A stretch of DNA of 24,106 bases from JBAXRT01 sp037131065. GTDB lineage: Bacteria > Bacteroidota > Bacteroidia > Bacteroidales > FEN-979. The notes under the pieces were generated by a model. The model searched no databases. It was not told where the DNA came from and worked only from the letters and a program-made list of their open reading frames with translations. The stretch covers positions 1 to 24,106 of the forward strand of contig JBAXRT010000034.1 in the NCBI GenBank assembly GCA_037131065.1, written 5' to 3'. Made by a program: the position numbers and the translations under genes. This document shows, in pieces, positions 15,468 through 22,862 of this stretch; within the stretch, counting starts at the first letter, position 1, and each line of letters opens with the position of its first letter.

Positions 15468-16772
15468 ATGATGAAGCTTCTGACCATTCCTTTTCTGCTG
15501 ATCCTGATCGCAATCACCGTTGATGACTTCGGAAGTCCCGTCGATCCTGGTGAAAAAAAATGCCTCGATTGCCACGCTGCCATTTTGCAGGAAAGTTACA
15601 AGCATCAGCCAGTCACAATAAATTGCAGCGCTTGTCACCACCCGACAGGAAAACCTCATCCCGGGGGTAAGGAAAAGGGCTTCAGGCTGGAGAAAGAGAT
15701 CCCGCAGCTTTGCTATACATGCCACGAAGTAAAGAACAATAAGAGGAATGTCCATCCTCCCGCGCAGAGGGGAAAATGCATGAGTTGCCATACTCCTCAC
15801 AGCTCCCCCCAGCCGGGCCTGCTGATCATGTATCCTGTCGCAACCCTCTGCCAGGAGTGCCACGACCTGGATATGACAGGAAAAAAATCACGGCATCAGG
15901 CTGTGGCCGACGGGAACTGCATGAACTGCCACGAACCCCATCAGTCGGATTTCAAAATGCTGGTCAAATCAGACCGTCCCACGCTCTGCACCTCGTGTCA
16001 CGAAAATATCAAGGCACTTACCAGTCTGAAGACCGTACATCCACCCTTTGAGCGGAACTGCCTGATCTGCCATTCGGGTCATAGTTCGGATGAGGCCCAC
16101 CTGGTAACCCTGAAGACCAAAGAGCTTTGCTACGGGTGCCATGAGGATGTCCAGGCTGACCTTCAGGATCTGCAACGGGTTCATCCGCCGACGGCCGCCG
16201 ACAGCAGCTGCTTTACCTGCCATTCGCCCCATGCATCCGCCAATAAAAAACTACTGATCTCCGAAGAGAAAAAGCTCTGCCTCAGTTGTCATGGCAAACC
16301 TGCAGGCACGGAGACCAAGAACGCCCCTGATGTTGCGCAGACTATCCGGAATAGCAAGTTCCTGCATGGTGCTATGGAGAAAGAGGGATGCTCGGGATGT
16401 CATCGCCCGCATGCCTCGAAAAACAGGGACCTTCTGTCGAGCTGCTTCTCACCCGATTTTTATACTGTTGCGTCAAAAGATACCCTTGCCCTCTGCTTCA
16501 ACTGTCACAAACCTGAACTCATCGAACAGCCAATAACCTCTTTTTCGACTGGTTTCAGGAACGGGCAAACCAATCTACACTATGTTCATGTCCAAGGGGA
16601 TAAGGCCAGGAACTGCACTGTTTGCCATAATGTACACGGAGCCCAGAACAAATTCCTGATCGTTGACAAGATCCGGTTCGGCGACTGGCAGATGCCTATG
16701 CGTTTCACTTTTTCAGAATCGGGAGGATCCTGCTCACCGGGTTGCCACGGGGAGAAGCATTACAGGAGGTAA
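15468..16772 (+). CDS. Exported 15-heme c-type cytochrome
   Basis: The 434-residue product has an N-terminal hydrophobic signal (MKLLTIPFLLILIAITV) with no clear lipobox. Fourteen CxxCH motifs run from CLDCH (32-36) to CTVCH (383-387), then C-S-P-G-C-H (422-427), a CxxxCH variant followed by GEKH. Repeating pairs such as CHTPHSS, CHEPHQS, CHSGHSS, CHSPHAS, CHRPHAS and CHNVHGA place it in the doubled-CXXCH family. It is the last gene of the operon, directly after the barrel, and its stop lies two bases from that of the opposing kinase gene. It is most likely the large periplasmic or extracellular cytochrome of the conduit. Confidence 0.94.
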   Translation: MMKLLTIPFLLILIAITVDDFGSPVDPGEKKCLDCHAAILQESYKHQPVTINCSACHHPTGKPHPGGKEKGFRLEKEIPQLCYTCHEVKNNKRNVHPPAQRGKCMSCHTPHSSPQPGLLIMYPVATLCQECHDLDMTGKKSRHQAVADGNCMNCHEPHQSDFKMLVKSDRPTLCTSCHENIKALTSLKTVHPPFERNCLICHSGHSSDEAHLVTLKTKELCYGCHEDVQADLQDLQRVHPPTAADSSCFTCHSPHASANKKLLISEEKKLCLSCHGKPAGTETKNAPDVAQTIRNSKFLHGAMEKEGCSGCHRPHASKNRDLLSSCFSPDFYTVASKDTLALCFNCHKPELIEQPITSFSTGFRNGQTNLHYVHVQGDKARNCTVCHNVHGAQNKFLIVDKIRFGDWQMPMRFTFSESGGSCSPGCHGEKHYRR

Positions 16773-16774
16773 AA

Positions 16775-18124
16775 TCACGGTATCTCAACCACAAACGAAG
16801 TTTCCACATTCGGGATGGATTTCACGCTGAGGGTTCCCCTGTGAAGTTGCACGATCTGTCTTGAAAGACTAAGTCCTATGCCTGTCCCTTTCTCCTTGGA
16901 TGTATAAAAGGGTACGAAGATCTTGTCGAAATGGGTGACCGGTATACCGCAGCCATTGTCGGATACGATGATTTGCGTCTTCCCGTTCATCTGGGTGACC
17001 GCCTGTAGTTTGATCTCAGCGTTCCGGGTTCCGGAAAGCGCTTCCGCGGCATTCTTCAGGAGGTTGATGACTGCCTGCTCCAGCAGGGGTGCATCGGCAT
17101 ATATCCTGGCTGCCCCGTGGTCGATCTGGCTCGTGAACCGGATACCCTGTTCCTTGAAAAGGGGCTGGAGAAGCAGGGCGATCCTTTCGAAGAATTGCTT
17201 CGTCCCTATTGGTTCAATCACCGGCATCGGGATGCGCAGAAGGTTGTGAAAGGCCTGGGTGAATCCGATCAATCCACGGCTCCTGATGGCAATTGCCTCA
17301 AGACCCTCTTCGAGGAAGGTCACTGTGACAGGTGAAAGCGACTGCTGCTCCTTCCGCTCGGTACGGACACGTTCGAACAGGCTGTTGGTGAGGGAGGTGA
17401 TCGGTGTGACGGAATTCATGATCTCGTGGGTGAGGACCCGGATCAGCTTCTGCCACGATTCTATCTCCTTTTCATCCAGCTCTTTCCCAATATTCTGCAC
17501 CGAGACCAGCTTATACCCTTTTTCCAGGAGACTGAATTCTGAACAGATCAGGGAAACCTGGATGATTTCACCTTCGGAAAAATATTTCACCAGCCGCCTT
17601 TCTCCCGAACGGATCCTGTTGAATTCGGCATGTAATTCCGGATGCTTCTCTTCCAGCCGGGAAATGTTCAGCAGCGGTGCTGTCTGCATGAGATCCTTGA
17701 ATGCCCGGTTTACCAGGAAGATGGTTCCGTCCTCCTCAAAACAGAGGATTCCGATGTCGACCTGCTCCACGAGGTTTTGCAGGAAGATGTGCTGGACCTC
17801 CTTTTCCGTGCTGATCTTGTGAAATTTCGAGCTGATTTTATGAAAAAGGTCATAGATCCCGGCCACAGACCTGCCTTTCACCGTTCCCGACCGGTAGATC
17901 GAAAAATCATTGTTCAGCAGGGCGGTCAGAAAGAGCCGGATATCGGCATGGATCTTCCCCAGGAAGAACCAGAAGTCGGTTGCAAGGATCACCAGAAGTA
18001 CAATGGAAAAGACCGATCGGATCGTGTTTTTCAATACAAACATGCAATATATGGCCAGCCCGGTGGCCAGGATGATGCCCCCGATCCGCAGGAGCAGCAG
18101 GAGCCTGAAATTCCTAGAGCCCAT
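16775..18124 (-). CDS. NtrY-like membrane sensor histidine kinase
   Basis: From ATG 18124 the product is 449 residues; an upstream in-frame GTG at 18154 would lie inside the regulator gene. Two closely spaced membrane helices (about 8-31 and 37-55) leave almost no periplasmic domain. A PAS-like domain follows (about 115-210, VDIGILCFEEDGTIFLVNRAF), then a HisKA-type region with His233 in VLTHEIMNSVTPI, and HATPase motifs near INLLKNAAEAL, DNGCGIP and GTGIGLSLS. The HEIMNSV form of the H box is typical of NtrY-like kinases. The start overlaps the stop of the upstream sigma-54 regulator by 11 bases, so they form a pair. The signal is probably membrane-borne or cytoplasmic. Confidence 0.9.
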   Translation of the reverse strand: MGSRNFRLLLLLRIGGIILATGLAIYCMFVLKNTIRSVFSIVLLVILATDFWFFLGKIHADIRLFLTALLNNDFSIYRSGTVKGRSVAGIYDLFHKISSKFHKISTEKEVQHIFLQNLVEQVDIGILCFEEDGTIFLVNRAFKDLMQTAPLLNISRLEEKHPELHAEFNRIRSGERRLVKYFSEGEIIQVSLICSEFSLLEKGYKLVSVQNIGKELDEKEIESWQKLIRVLTHEIMNSVTPITSLTNSLFERVRTERKEQQSLSPVTVTFLEEGLEAIAIRSRGLIGFTQAFHNLLRIPMPVIEPIGTKQFFERIALLLQPLFKEQGIRFTSQIDHGAARIYADAPLLEQAVINLLKNAAEALSGTRNAEIKLQAVTQMNGKTQIIVSDNGCGIPVTHFDKIFVPFYTSKEKGTGIGLSLSRQIVQLHRGTLSVKSIPNVETSFVVEIP

Positions 18125-19484
18125 ATTTTTCGAGTCTGCGGTATAATGCACCACGGGTCAGCCCGAGTTCCGGGGCAGCCTTGCTGATATTCCCGTTGTG
18201 TTTTTTCAGGCAGTCGATGATCGTCTTCTTTTCCAGATGGTCAAGGTCAAAGATTTCCAATACAGGGAGATCTGGGGGCATATCCATGGTGAAACTGAAA
18301 TCCTCGTTCGAAAGCGAATTCCCCGTACAAAGGATCAGTGCCCGTTCCACGGCATGCTGTAACTCCCTGACATTCCCGGGCCAGGGGTATTTCATCACTC
18401 TCTCCAGGAGGTTATTACCGACCTTGAGATGGGTCTTGTTGTATTTTCGACCATAGATCTCCATGAAATGCCGGATCAGGAGGGGGATATCGTCAGTTCT
18501 TTTGCGAAGGGGCGGAAGATCGATCTGTACGGTGTTAATACGGTAGAGCAGGTCCTGGCGGAAGCTGTTCTCGAGGACCATCTGGTTCAGCGGTTTGTTC
18601 GTTGCACAAACCAGCCTGACATCGATCCCTGTTGTTTTGTTGCTGCCAACCCGGGTGAGGGTTCTGTTCTGCAGCACCGCAAGCAGTTTGGCCTGCATGG
18701 CCAGTGAGAGGTTCCCGATCTCGTCGAGGAAAAGGGTTCCGCCCGAGGCAGCTTCAAACCTGCCGATCCGGTTCTCCTTCGCGTCGGTAAATGCCCCCCT
18801 AACGTGGCCGAACAGCTCGCTTTCAAAGAGTGTCTCGGCAATTGAGGAGAGGTCAACGGTCACGAAGAGTTCACCTGCACGCAAAGAGCCCCGGTGGATA
18901 GCCCGGGCGATCAGCTCCTTACCGGTACCGTTCTCGCCCAGGATCAGGATATTGGCATCGGTTGGGGCTGCTTTTCCAATGGTCTCAAAGATCTTTTTCA
19001 TTGCCGGCGACTCGCCGATCATTTCACCCTGGATGAGATCCGAAGAAGAGCCGAGAGCCTGCTGACGGTCTTTTAGAAAACTGACGGTTTTCTGTGATTT
19101 GCTCAACGTTGCCGCGGCATGCACCGTAGCCAGGATCTTTCCGTTCTCCCAGGGCTTGACAATGAAATCGATGGCGCCAAGCTTGATGGCATCCACGGCA
19201 ACCGTTATATCACTGTAAGCTGTGATCAGGATGACATTGGTATCGGGCGACAACTCCCTGACCCGTTTCAGCCAGTGGATCCCCTCCCTGCAGGATGTCT
19301 CCCCAGCCGAAAAATTCATGTCGAGCAGCATCACATCGGCTCCCTGCCTGCCCAGGTGTTCCGGGATCTCTTCAGCGGAGGAGAGGCATGTGATCTTTTT
19401 GTAAAACGGATCGAGCAGTACTTTCAGGCTCAGGCGGATGTAGTCGTCGTCGTCAACGATAACTATGTTCAAATCTTCTTTCAT
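18114..19484 (-). CDS. NtrC-family sigma-54-dependent response regulator (exporter module)
   Basis: The 456-residue protein has a receiver domain with phospho-acceptor Asp55 (VMLLDMNF), Thr88 and Lys110. Its AAA+ domain has Walker A GENGTGKE (183-190), GAFTDA (230-235) and Walker B LFLDEIG (251-257). The C-terminal Fis-type helix-turn-helix ends in TRGALYRRLEKYGL. It is paired with the NtrY-like kinase immediately downstream. The divergent exporter operon has a sigma-54 promoter candidate (19698) and inverted repeats 90-120 bases upstream of its predicted start, which makes that operon the probable target. Its leader carries the G-rich strand of the repeat at 19500-19561. Confidence 0.94.
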   Translation of the reverse strand: MKEDLNIVIVDDDDYIRLSLKVLLDPFYKKITCLSSAEEIPEHLGRQGADVMLLDMNFSAGETSCREGIHWLKRVRELSPDTNVILITAYSDITVAVDAIKLGAIDFIVKPWENGKILATVHAAATLSKSQKTVSFLKDRQQALGSSSDLIQGEMIGESPAMKKIFETIGKAAPTDANILILGENGTGKELIARAIHRGSLRAGELFVTVDLSSIAETLFESELFGHVRGAFTDAKENRIGRFEAASGGTLFLDEIGNLSLAMQAKLLAVLQNRTLTRVGSNKTTGIDVRLVCATNKPLNQMVLENSFRQDLLYRINTVQIDLPPLRKRTDDIPLLIRHFMEIYGRKYNKTHLKVGNNLLERVMKYPWPGNVRELQHAVERALILCTGNSLSNEDFSFTMDMPPDLPVLEIFDLDHLEKKTIIDCLKKHNGNISKAAPELGLTRGALYRRLEKYGL

Positions 19485-19499
19485 TTAGACTGTTGTTAA

Positions 19500-19561
19500 C
19501 CCCTCCCCCGTCCCCTCCCCCGTCCCCTCCCCTTCAAGGGGAGGGGTGACGGGGAGGGGTC
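19500..19561. repeat. C/G-rich direct and inverted repeat in the regulator leader
   Basis: Two copies of CCCCTCCCCCGT (19500-19511 and 19512-19523) and a partial third lead into CCCCTCCCCTT (19524-19534), which faces AAGGGGAGGGG (19536-19546) and a further GGGGAGGGG (19551-19559). The whole is a long imperfect hairpin. Similar palindromic C4TC4/G4AG4 elements occur between genes in many Bacteroidota, as I recall. On the minus strand it shows at least six runs of four or more G, 16-60 bases before the regulator start codon, enough for a G-quadruplex. Confidence 0.8.
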
Positions 19562-19592
19562 TTTTTACATTTTCAACCCAAAGATAATTCAA

Positions 19593-19636
19593 ATTGTCCG
19601 GAAACGGACATAAAAATTGCATCAAAACCGGACAAT
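19593..19636 (+). promoter_or_regulatory. Candidate activator (enhancer) site of the exporter operon
   Basis: TGTCCGGAAACGGACA (19595-19610) is a perfect inverted repeat, TGTCCG-N4-CGGACA. A third half-site, CCGGACAAT (19628-19636), is the exact reverse complement of ATTGTCCGG (19593-19601). They lie about 90-120 bases upstream of the start expected from the sigma-54 element at 19698, a normal distance for an NtrC-type activator. The regulator divergently encoded at 18114-19484 is the likely binder. Confidence 0.6.
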
Positions 19637-19697
19637 AATTGCAAAGGTGAAACTGATTTGTTCATGTATCATTCAGAATATGAATATTATACAGAAA

Positions 19698-19712
19698 TGG
19701 CACATGTTTTGG
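19698..19712 (+). promoter_or_regulatory. Sigma-54 (-24/-12) promoter candidate for the exporter operon
   Basis: TGGCACATGTTTTGG matches TGGCAC-N5-TTGC except at the last base. Initiation near 19724 would leave a 25-base leader to ATG 19749. Inverted repeats upstream and a divergent sigma-54 activator gene support it. Confidence 0.7.
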
Positions 19713-19748
19713 AAGGATATAGATGATCACAGCTAAAAATAAAATACC

Positions 19749-22103
19749 ATGATCCGAAATTTCATCCTTGTCCTTTTCCGCAATACCATCAAAAGTCCGG
19801 TTTACTCCCTGGTCAATATACTGGGTCTCTCCGTCGGACTGGCTTGTGCGATCCTTATCCTGATGTGGGTCTCGAGCGAAGTGAACTACAACAAGTGCCA
19901 TAAAAACTACGACCACCTTTACCGGATGTACGAGATCCAGCTCTATAACGACCGGCCTCCTTTTTATGTTTATGCAACGCCTACTCCACTGAATGAATTC
20001 CTGGTGAAAAATTTTCCGGAGGTCAAGACGGGCACCAGGGTATTTCCTTCCGAGGTCGTGATCAAATATGCAAACAAGCTGTTCAATGAGCAGCGGGGAT
20101 GTTTCATGGATACCACGGCCTTTGATGTCCTCACCATCCCGCTGATCAAGGGGGATCAGGCCACCTGTCTCAAAGACAAATATTCGGTGATCATGGAAGA
20201 GAAGACGGCCAAAAAGTATTTCGGGAATGCAGACCCCATCGGCCGGGTCATCAGGGTCAACAGCCTTGTGAGTTGCAAGGTGACCGCAATTTTCAAGGAA
20301 CTGCCCGATAATACCCATTTCAAATATCGGATGATTTTTCCGATGGAACTGGCCCCATTGGTATTCCACCAAGTGCGCATGCAACAGTGGGGTTCGAACT
20401 TTCTTGCAACCCTGGTCATCCTCAAGGAGGAGACCTCCATCCAACTCCTGGAGCACAAGGTGAATACCCTCAGGAAAAAGGATGATCCCCGGACCAACAC
20501 GACCTTTCACTTCAGGCATATTTCCCAGACCCGGCTGAAGAGCCTGGATCCGACCGGGACAGGAAGGATGTTCACCGTGACGATTCTTGCCTCCTCTGCG
20601 CTCTTCCTGCTGCTGATCGCATGCATCAACTTTATGAACCTTGCCACGGCTCGTTCGGCCAACAGGGCAAGGGAGGTAGGCATCCGTAAGGTGGTGGGGA
20701 CCGACCGTAAAACGATCATATTACAGTTCCTCGGGGAATCGCTCATCATCTCCTTCATCTCCTTCGGGATCTCTATCCTGCTGACCGACCTCTTCCTTCC
20801 GACCTTCAATGCCCTCTCGCGAAAAGCACTCTCCATCTCCGACTGGGACTTTCCCTTTGTCGGCGGACTGATCCTCCTGACGATCCTGGTCGGAATTTTT
20901 TCGGGGGCCTACCCGGCCTTTTATCTTGCAAGGTTCCAGCCAACCGAGGTGCTTAAGGGCACCCTGAGCAGGGGCGCCAAGAGTGCCACATTCCGGAAGG
21001 TCATGGTTGTGCTTCAGTTCACCCTGACCATCATCCTGATCATAAACACGACCTTCCTTTTCAGACAGTTGATCTTCGTCCAAAACAGGGAGTTGAACAT
21101 CGACAGCAACAATGAACTTTGCCTGAGCATCGACCCCAGGATGAATACGAAATATGATCTGCTGAAAGGGAAGCTGAAGTCGATCCCTGAAGTGGTGAAC
21201 GTTACCGCCTGCTCCCAGCCTCCGATAGAGATGGGAAGCAATACCGGTGGCGTTTACTGGGAGGGACTTGACACCACAAAGGGCGTTTTATTCACCTCCC
21301 TTATTGCGGATGAGGAACTCGTGGAAACCTTTAAGCTCAAGATCGTGGAGGGAAGGAATTTCGACAAGAACCTTGCGACCGATACGGCAAACTTCCTGAT
21401 CAATGAAACGGCCGCAAGGATCATCGGGAAAAAGCCGATCGTCGGTGTAACCTTTAGCGTATGGGGCGTCAAAGGAAAGATTATCGGGGTTGTGAAGGAT
21501 TTCAATTACCAGCATATGCAGAGCGAGATCGAACCCCTTTTCATTATGACGGCGTATAAGCAGTATTCGCAAATTATCGTTATCCGGTTGCAATCCGCAA
21601 ACATGGATCTGGCGGTGAGCAAGGTTCAGAATGTTGTCCGGGAGATCTATCCTGATTATCCTTTTGAAAAAGGTTGGATTAATGATATCTTTGAAGCCAC
21701 ATACCAGGGAGAGAAACAATTGAGGGACATCCTGAAATATTTTACAATCATTGCCCTTTTCATTTCCTGCCTGGGGTTGCTGGCACTTTCTTCCTATATT
21801 TCTGAGCAACAATCGAAGGTGATGGTAATTCATAAAATACACGGGGCCTCCTTTTTCCAGATCCTTGTGATGATGATGTGGGAGTTCGGAAAGTGGGTTG
21901 TTCTGAGTGCATGCATCGCCGTTCCCATTGCCTTGTTTACGGTGAGCCAGCTTTTCAAAAGTTATGCGTACCACACCCCCATATCGGCCTGGGTATTTCT
22001 CCTGGCCTGTCTCGGAGCCATCCTTATTGCAGCTCTTACAGTATTATACCAGGCCATCAAGACGGCAAGACGTAACCCGGTTGACTATTTAAAATATGAA
22101 TAA
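19749..22103 (+). CDS. FtsX/MacB-type ABC transporter permease
   Basis: The 784-residue protein has an N-terminal membrane helix (about 19-41), a long periplasmic domain, and a cluster of three helices beginning near FTVTILASSALFLLLIACINFMN with the motif ARSANRAREVGIRKVVG. A further helix follows near VMVVLQFTLTIILIINTTF, then a second periplasmic domain and a second FtsX-type helix cluster near the C-terminus ending in TARRNPVDYLKYE. This double-FtsX layout and length are standard for Bacteroidota permeases of the MacB superfamily, which couple ATP use to envelope transport rather than moving substrate through the membrane themselves. It is the first gene behind a sigma-54 promoter candidate and is followed after 24 bases by its ATPase. 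The substrate is unknown. Confidence 0.93.
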   Translation: MIRNFILVLFRNTIKSPVYSLVNILGLSVGLACAILILMWVSSEVNYNKCHKNYDHLYRMYEIQLYNDRPPFYVYATPTPLNEFLVKNFPEVKTGTRVFPSEVVIKYANKLFNEQRGCFMDTTAFDVLTIPLIKGDQATCLKDKYSVIMEEKTAKKYFGNADPIGRVIRVNSLVSCKVTAIFKELPDNTHFKYRMIFPMELAPLVFHQVRMQQWGSNFLATLVILKEETSIQLLEHKVNTLRKKDDPRTNTTFHFRHISQTRLKSLDPTGTGRMFTVTILASSALFLLLIACINFMNLATARSANRAREVGIRKVVGTDRKTIILQFLGESLIISFISFGISILLTDLFLPTFNALSRKALSISDWDFPFVGGLILLTILVGIFSGAYPAFYLARFQPTEVLKGTLSRGAKSATFRKVMVVLQFTLTIILIINTTFLFRQLIFVQNRELNIDSNNELCLSIDPRMNTKYDLLKGKLKSIPEVVNVTACSQPPIEMGSNTGGVYWEGLDTTKGVLFTSLIADEELVETFKLKIVEGRNFDKNLATDTANFLINETAARIIGKKPIVGVTFSVWGVKGKIIGVVKDFNYQHMQSEIEPLFIMTAYKQYSQIIVIRLQSANMDLAVSKVQNVVREIYPDYPFEKGWINDIFEATYQGEKQLRDILKYFTIIALFISCLGLLALSSYISEQQSKVMVIHKIHGASFFQILVMMMWEFGKWVVLSACIAVPIALFTVSQLFKSYAYHTPISAWVFLLACLGAILIAALTVLYQAIKTARRNPVDYLKYE

Positions 22104-22127
22104 CAAAATCAAATCAAACAAAGGAAT

Positions 22128-22799
22128 ATGATTAAGACAACCAATCTTAGCAAAGTTTTCAGGACCGATGAAATCGAAACCACAGCCCTGAACAACGTGA
22201 GTTTTGAAGTAAAGAAAGGTGAGTTTGTCGCCATCATGGGACCCTCCGGGTGTGGCAAATCCACCCTGCTCAATATACTCGGACTGCTGGACAACCCTTC
22301 AGGCGGCGACTATTTTTTTCTCGACCAGAATGTGAGCCCGATGACCGAACGGCAGCGCGCCAGGCTCCGCAAACACAACATCGGTTTTGTGTTCCAGAAC
22401 TTCAACCTGATCGACGAGCTGAATGTATTTGAGAATGTCGAACTTCCACTGCTCTACCTTGGCATGTCGGCCAAAGACCGCAAGGCACGGGTCGACAAGA
22501 TACTCGAACAGGTCGAGATCGTTCACCGGAAAAAACATTTCCCGGTGCAACTGTCGGGCGGGCAGCAGCAGCGTGTTGCAGTGGCCAGGGCGGTTGTGGC
22601 CAACCCATCACTGATCCTTGCCGACGAGCCGACAGGGAACCTCGACTCCGCCCACGGCGAAGAGGTAATGAACATGCTTACAGCCCTGAATGACAAGGGA
22701 ACAACCATCATCATGGTGACTCACAACCAGAGGGATGCCAAGTACAGCCGGAGGATCATCAACCTGTTCGACGGGCAGATCATCAGCGAGAACAGGTAA
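22128..22799 (+). CDS. MacB/LolD-type ABC transporter ATPase
   Basis: The 223-residue ATPase has Walker A GPSGCGKST (38-46), Q-loop Gln90, signature LSGGQQQR (142-149), Walker B LILADEP (162-168) with TGNLDS after it, and switch His199 in MVTHN. Length and the GNLDS motif are typical of the MacB/LolD group that partners FtsX-type permeases. It lies 24 bases after the permease gene, with AAAGGA before the ATG as a weak ribosome site. It drives the exporter with the permease upstream and the adaptor downstream. Confidence 0.96.
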   Translation: MIKTTNLSKVFRTDEIETTALNNVSFEVKKGEFVAIMGPSGCGKSTLLNILGLLDNPSGGDYFFLDQNVSPMTERQRARLRKHNIGFVFQNFNLIDELNVFENVELPLLYLGMSAKDRKARVDKILEQVEIVHRKKHFPVQLSGGQQQRVAVARAVVANPSLILADEPTGNLDSAHGEEVMNMLTALNDKGTTIIMVTHNQRDAKYSRRIINLFDGQIISENR

Positions 22800-22862
22800 C
22801 CTTTATTAATCAGCAGCATCTAAGAAACCGTAACCGGAACAAATCCGAAAGCAGAGAAAATC

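Noticed and set aside
14853..15863. A 336-codon minus-strand open frame
   Set aside because: It spans the end of the barrel gene and the start of the 15-heme cytochrome, both well supported on the plus strand, and its product has no recognisable domain.
19500..19566. C/G-rich hairpin plus T-run as a plus-strand terminator
   Set aside because: No plus-strand gene ends upstream of it; it lies between divergent genes, so a repeat element is the better label.
19662..20519. A 285-codon minus-strand open frame
   Set aside because: It covers the exporter promoter and the first third of a clear FtsX-type permease and resembles no family.
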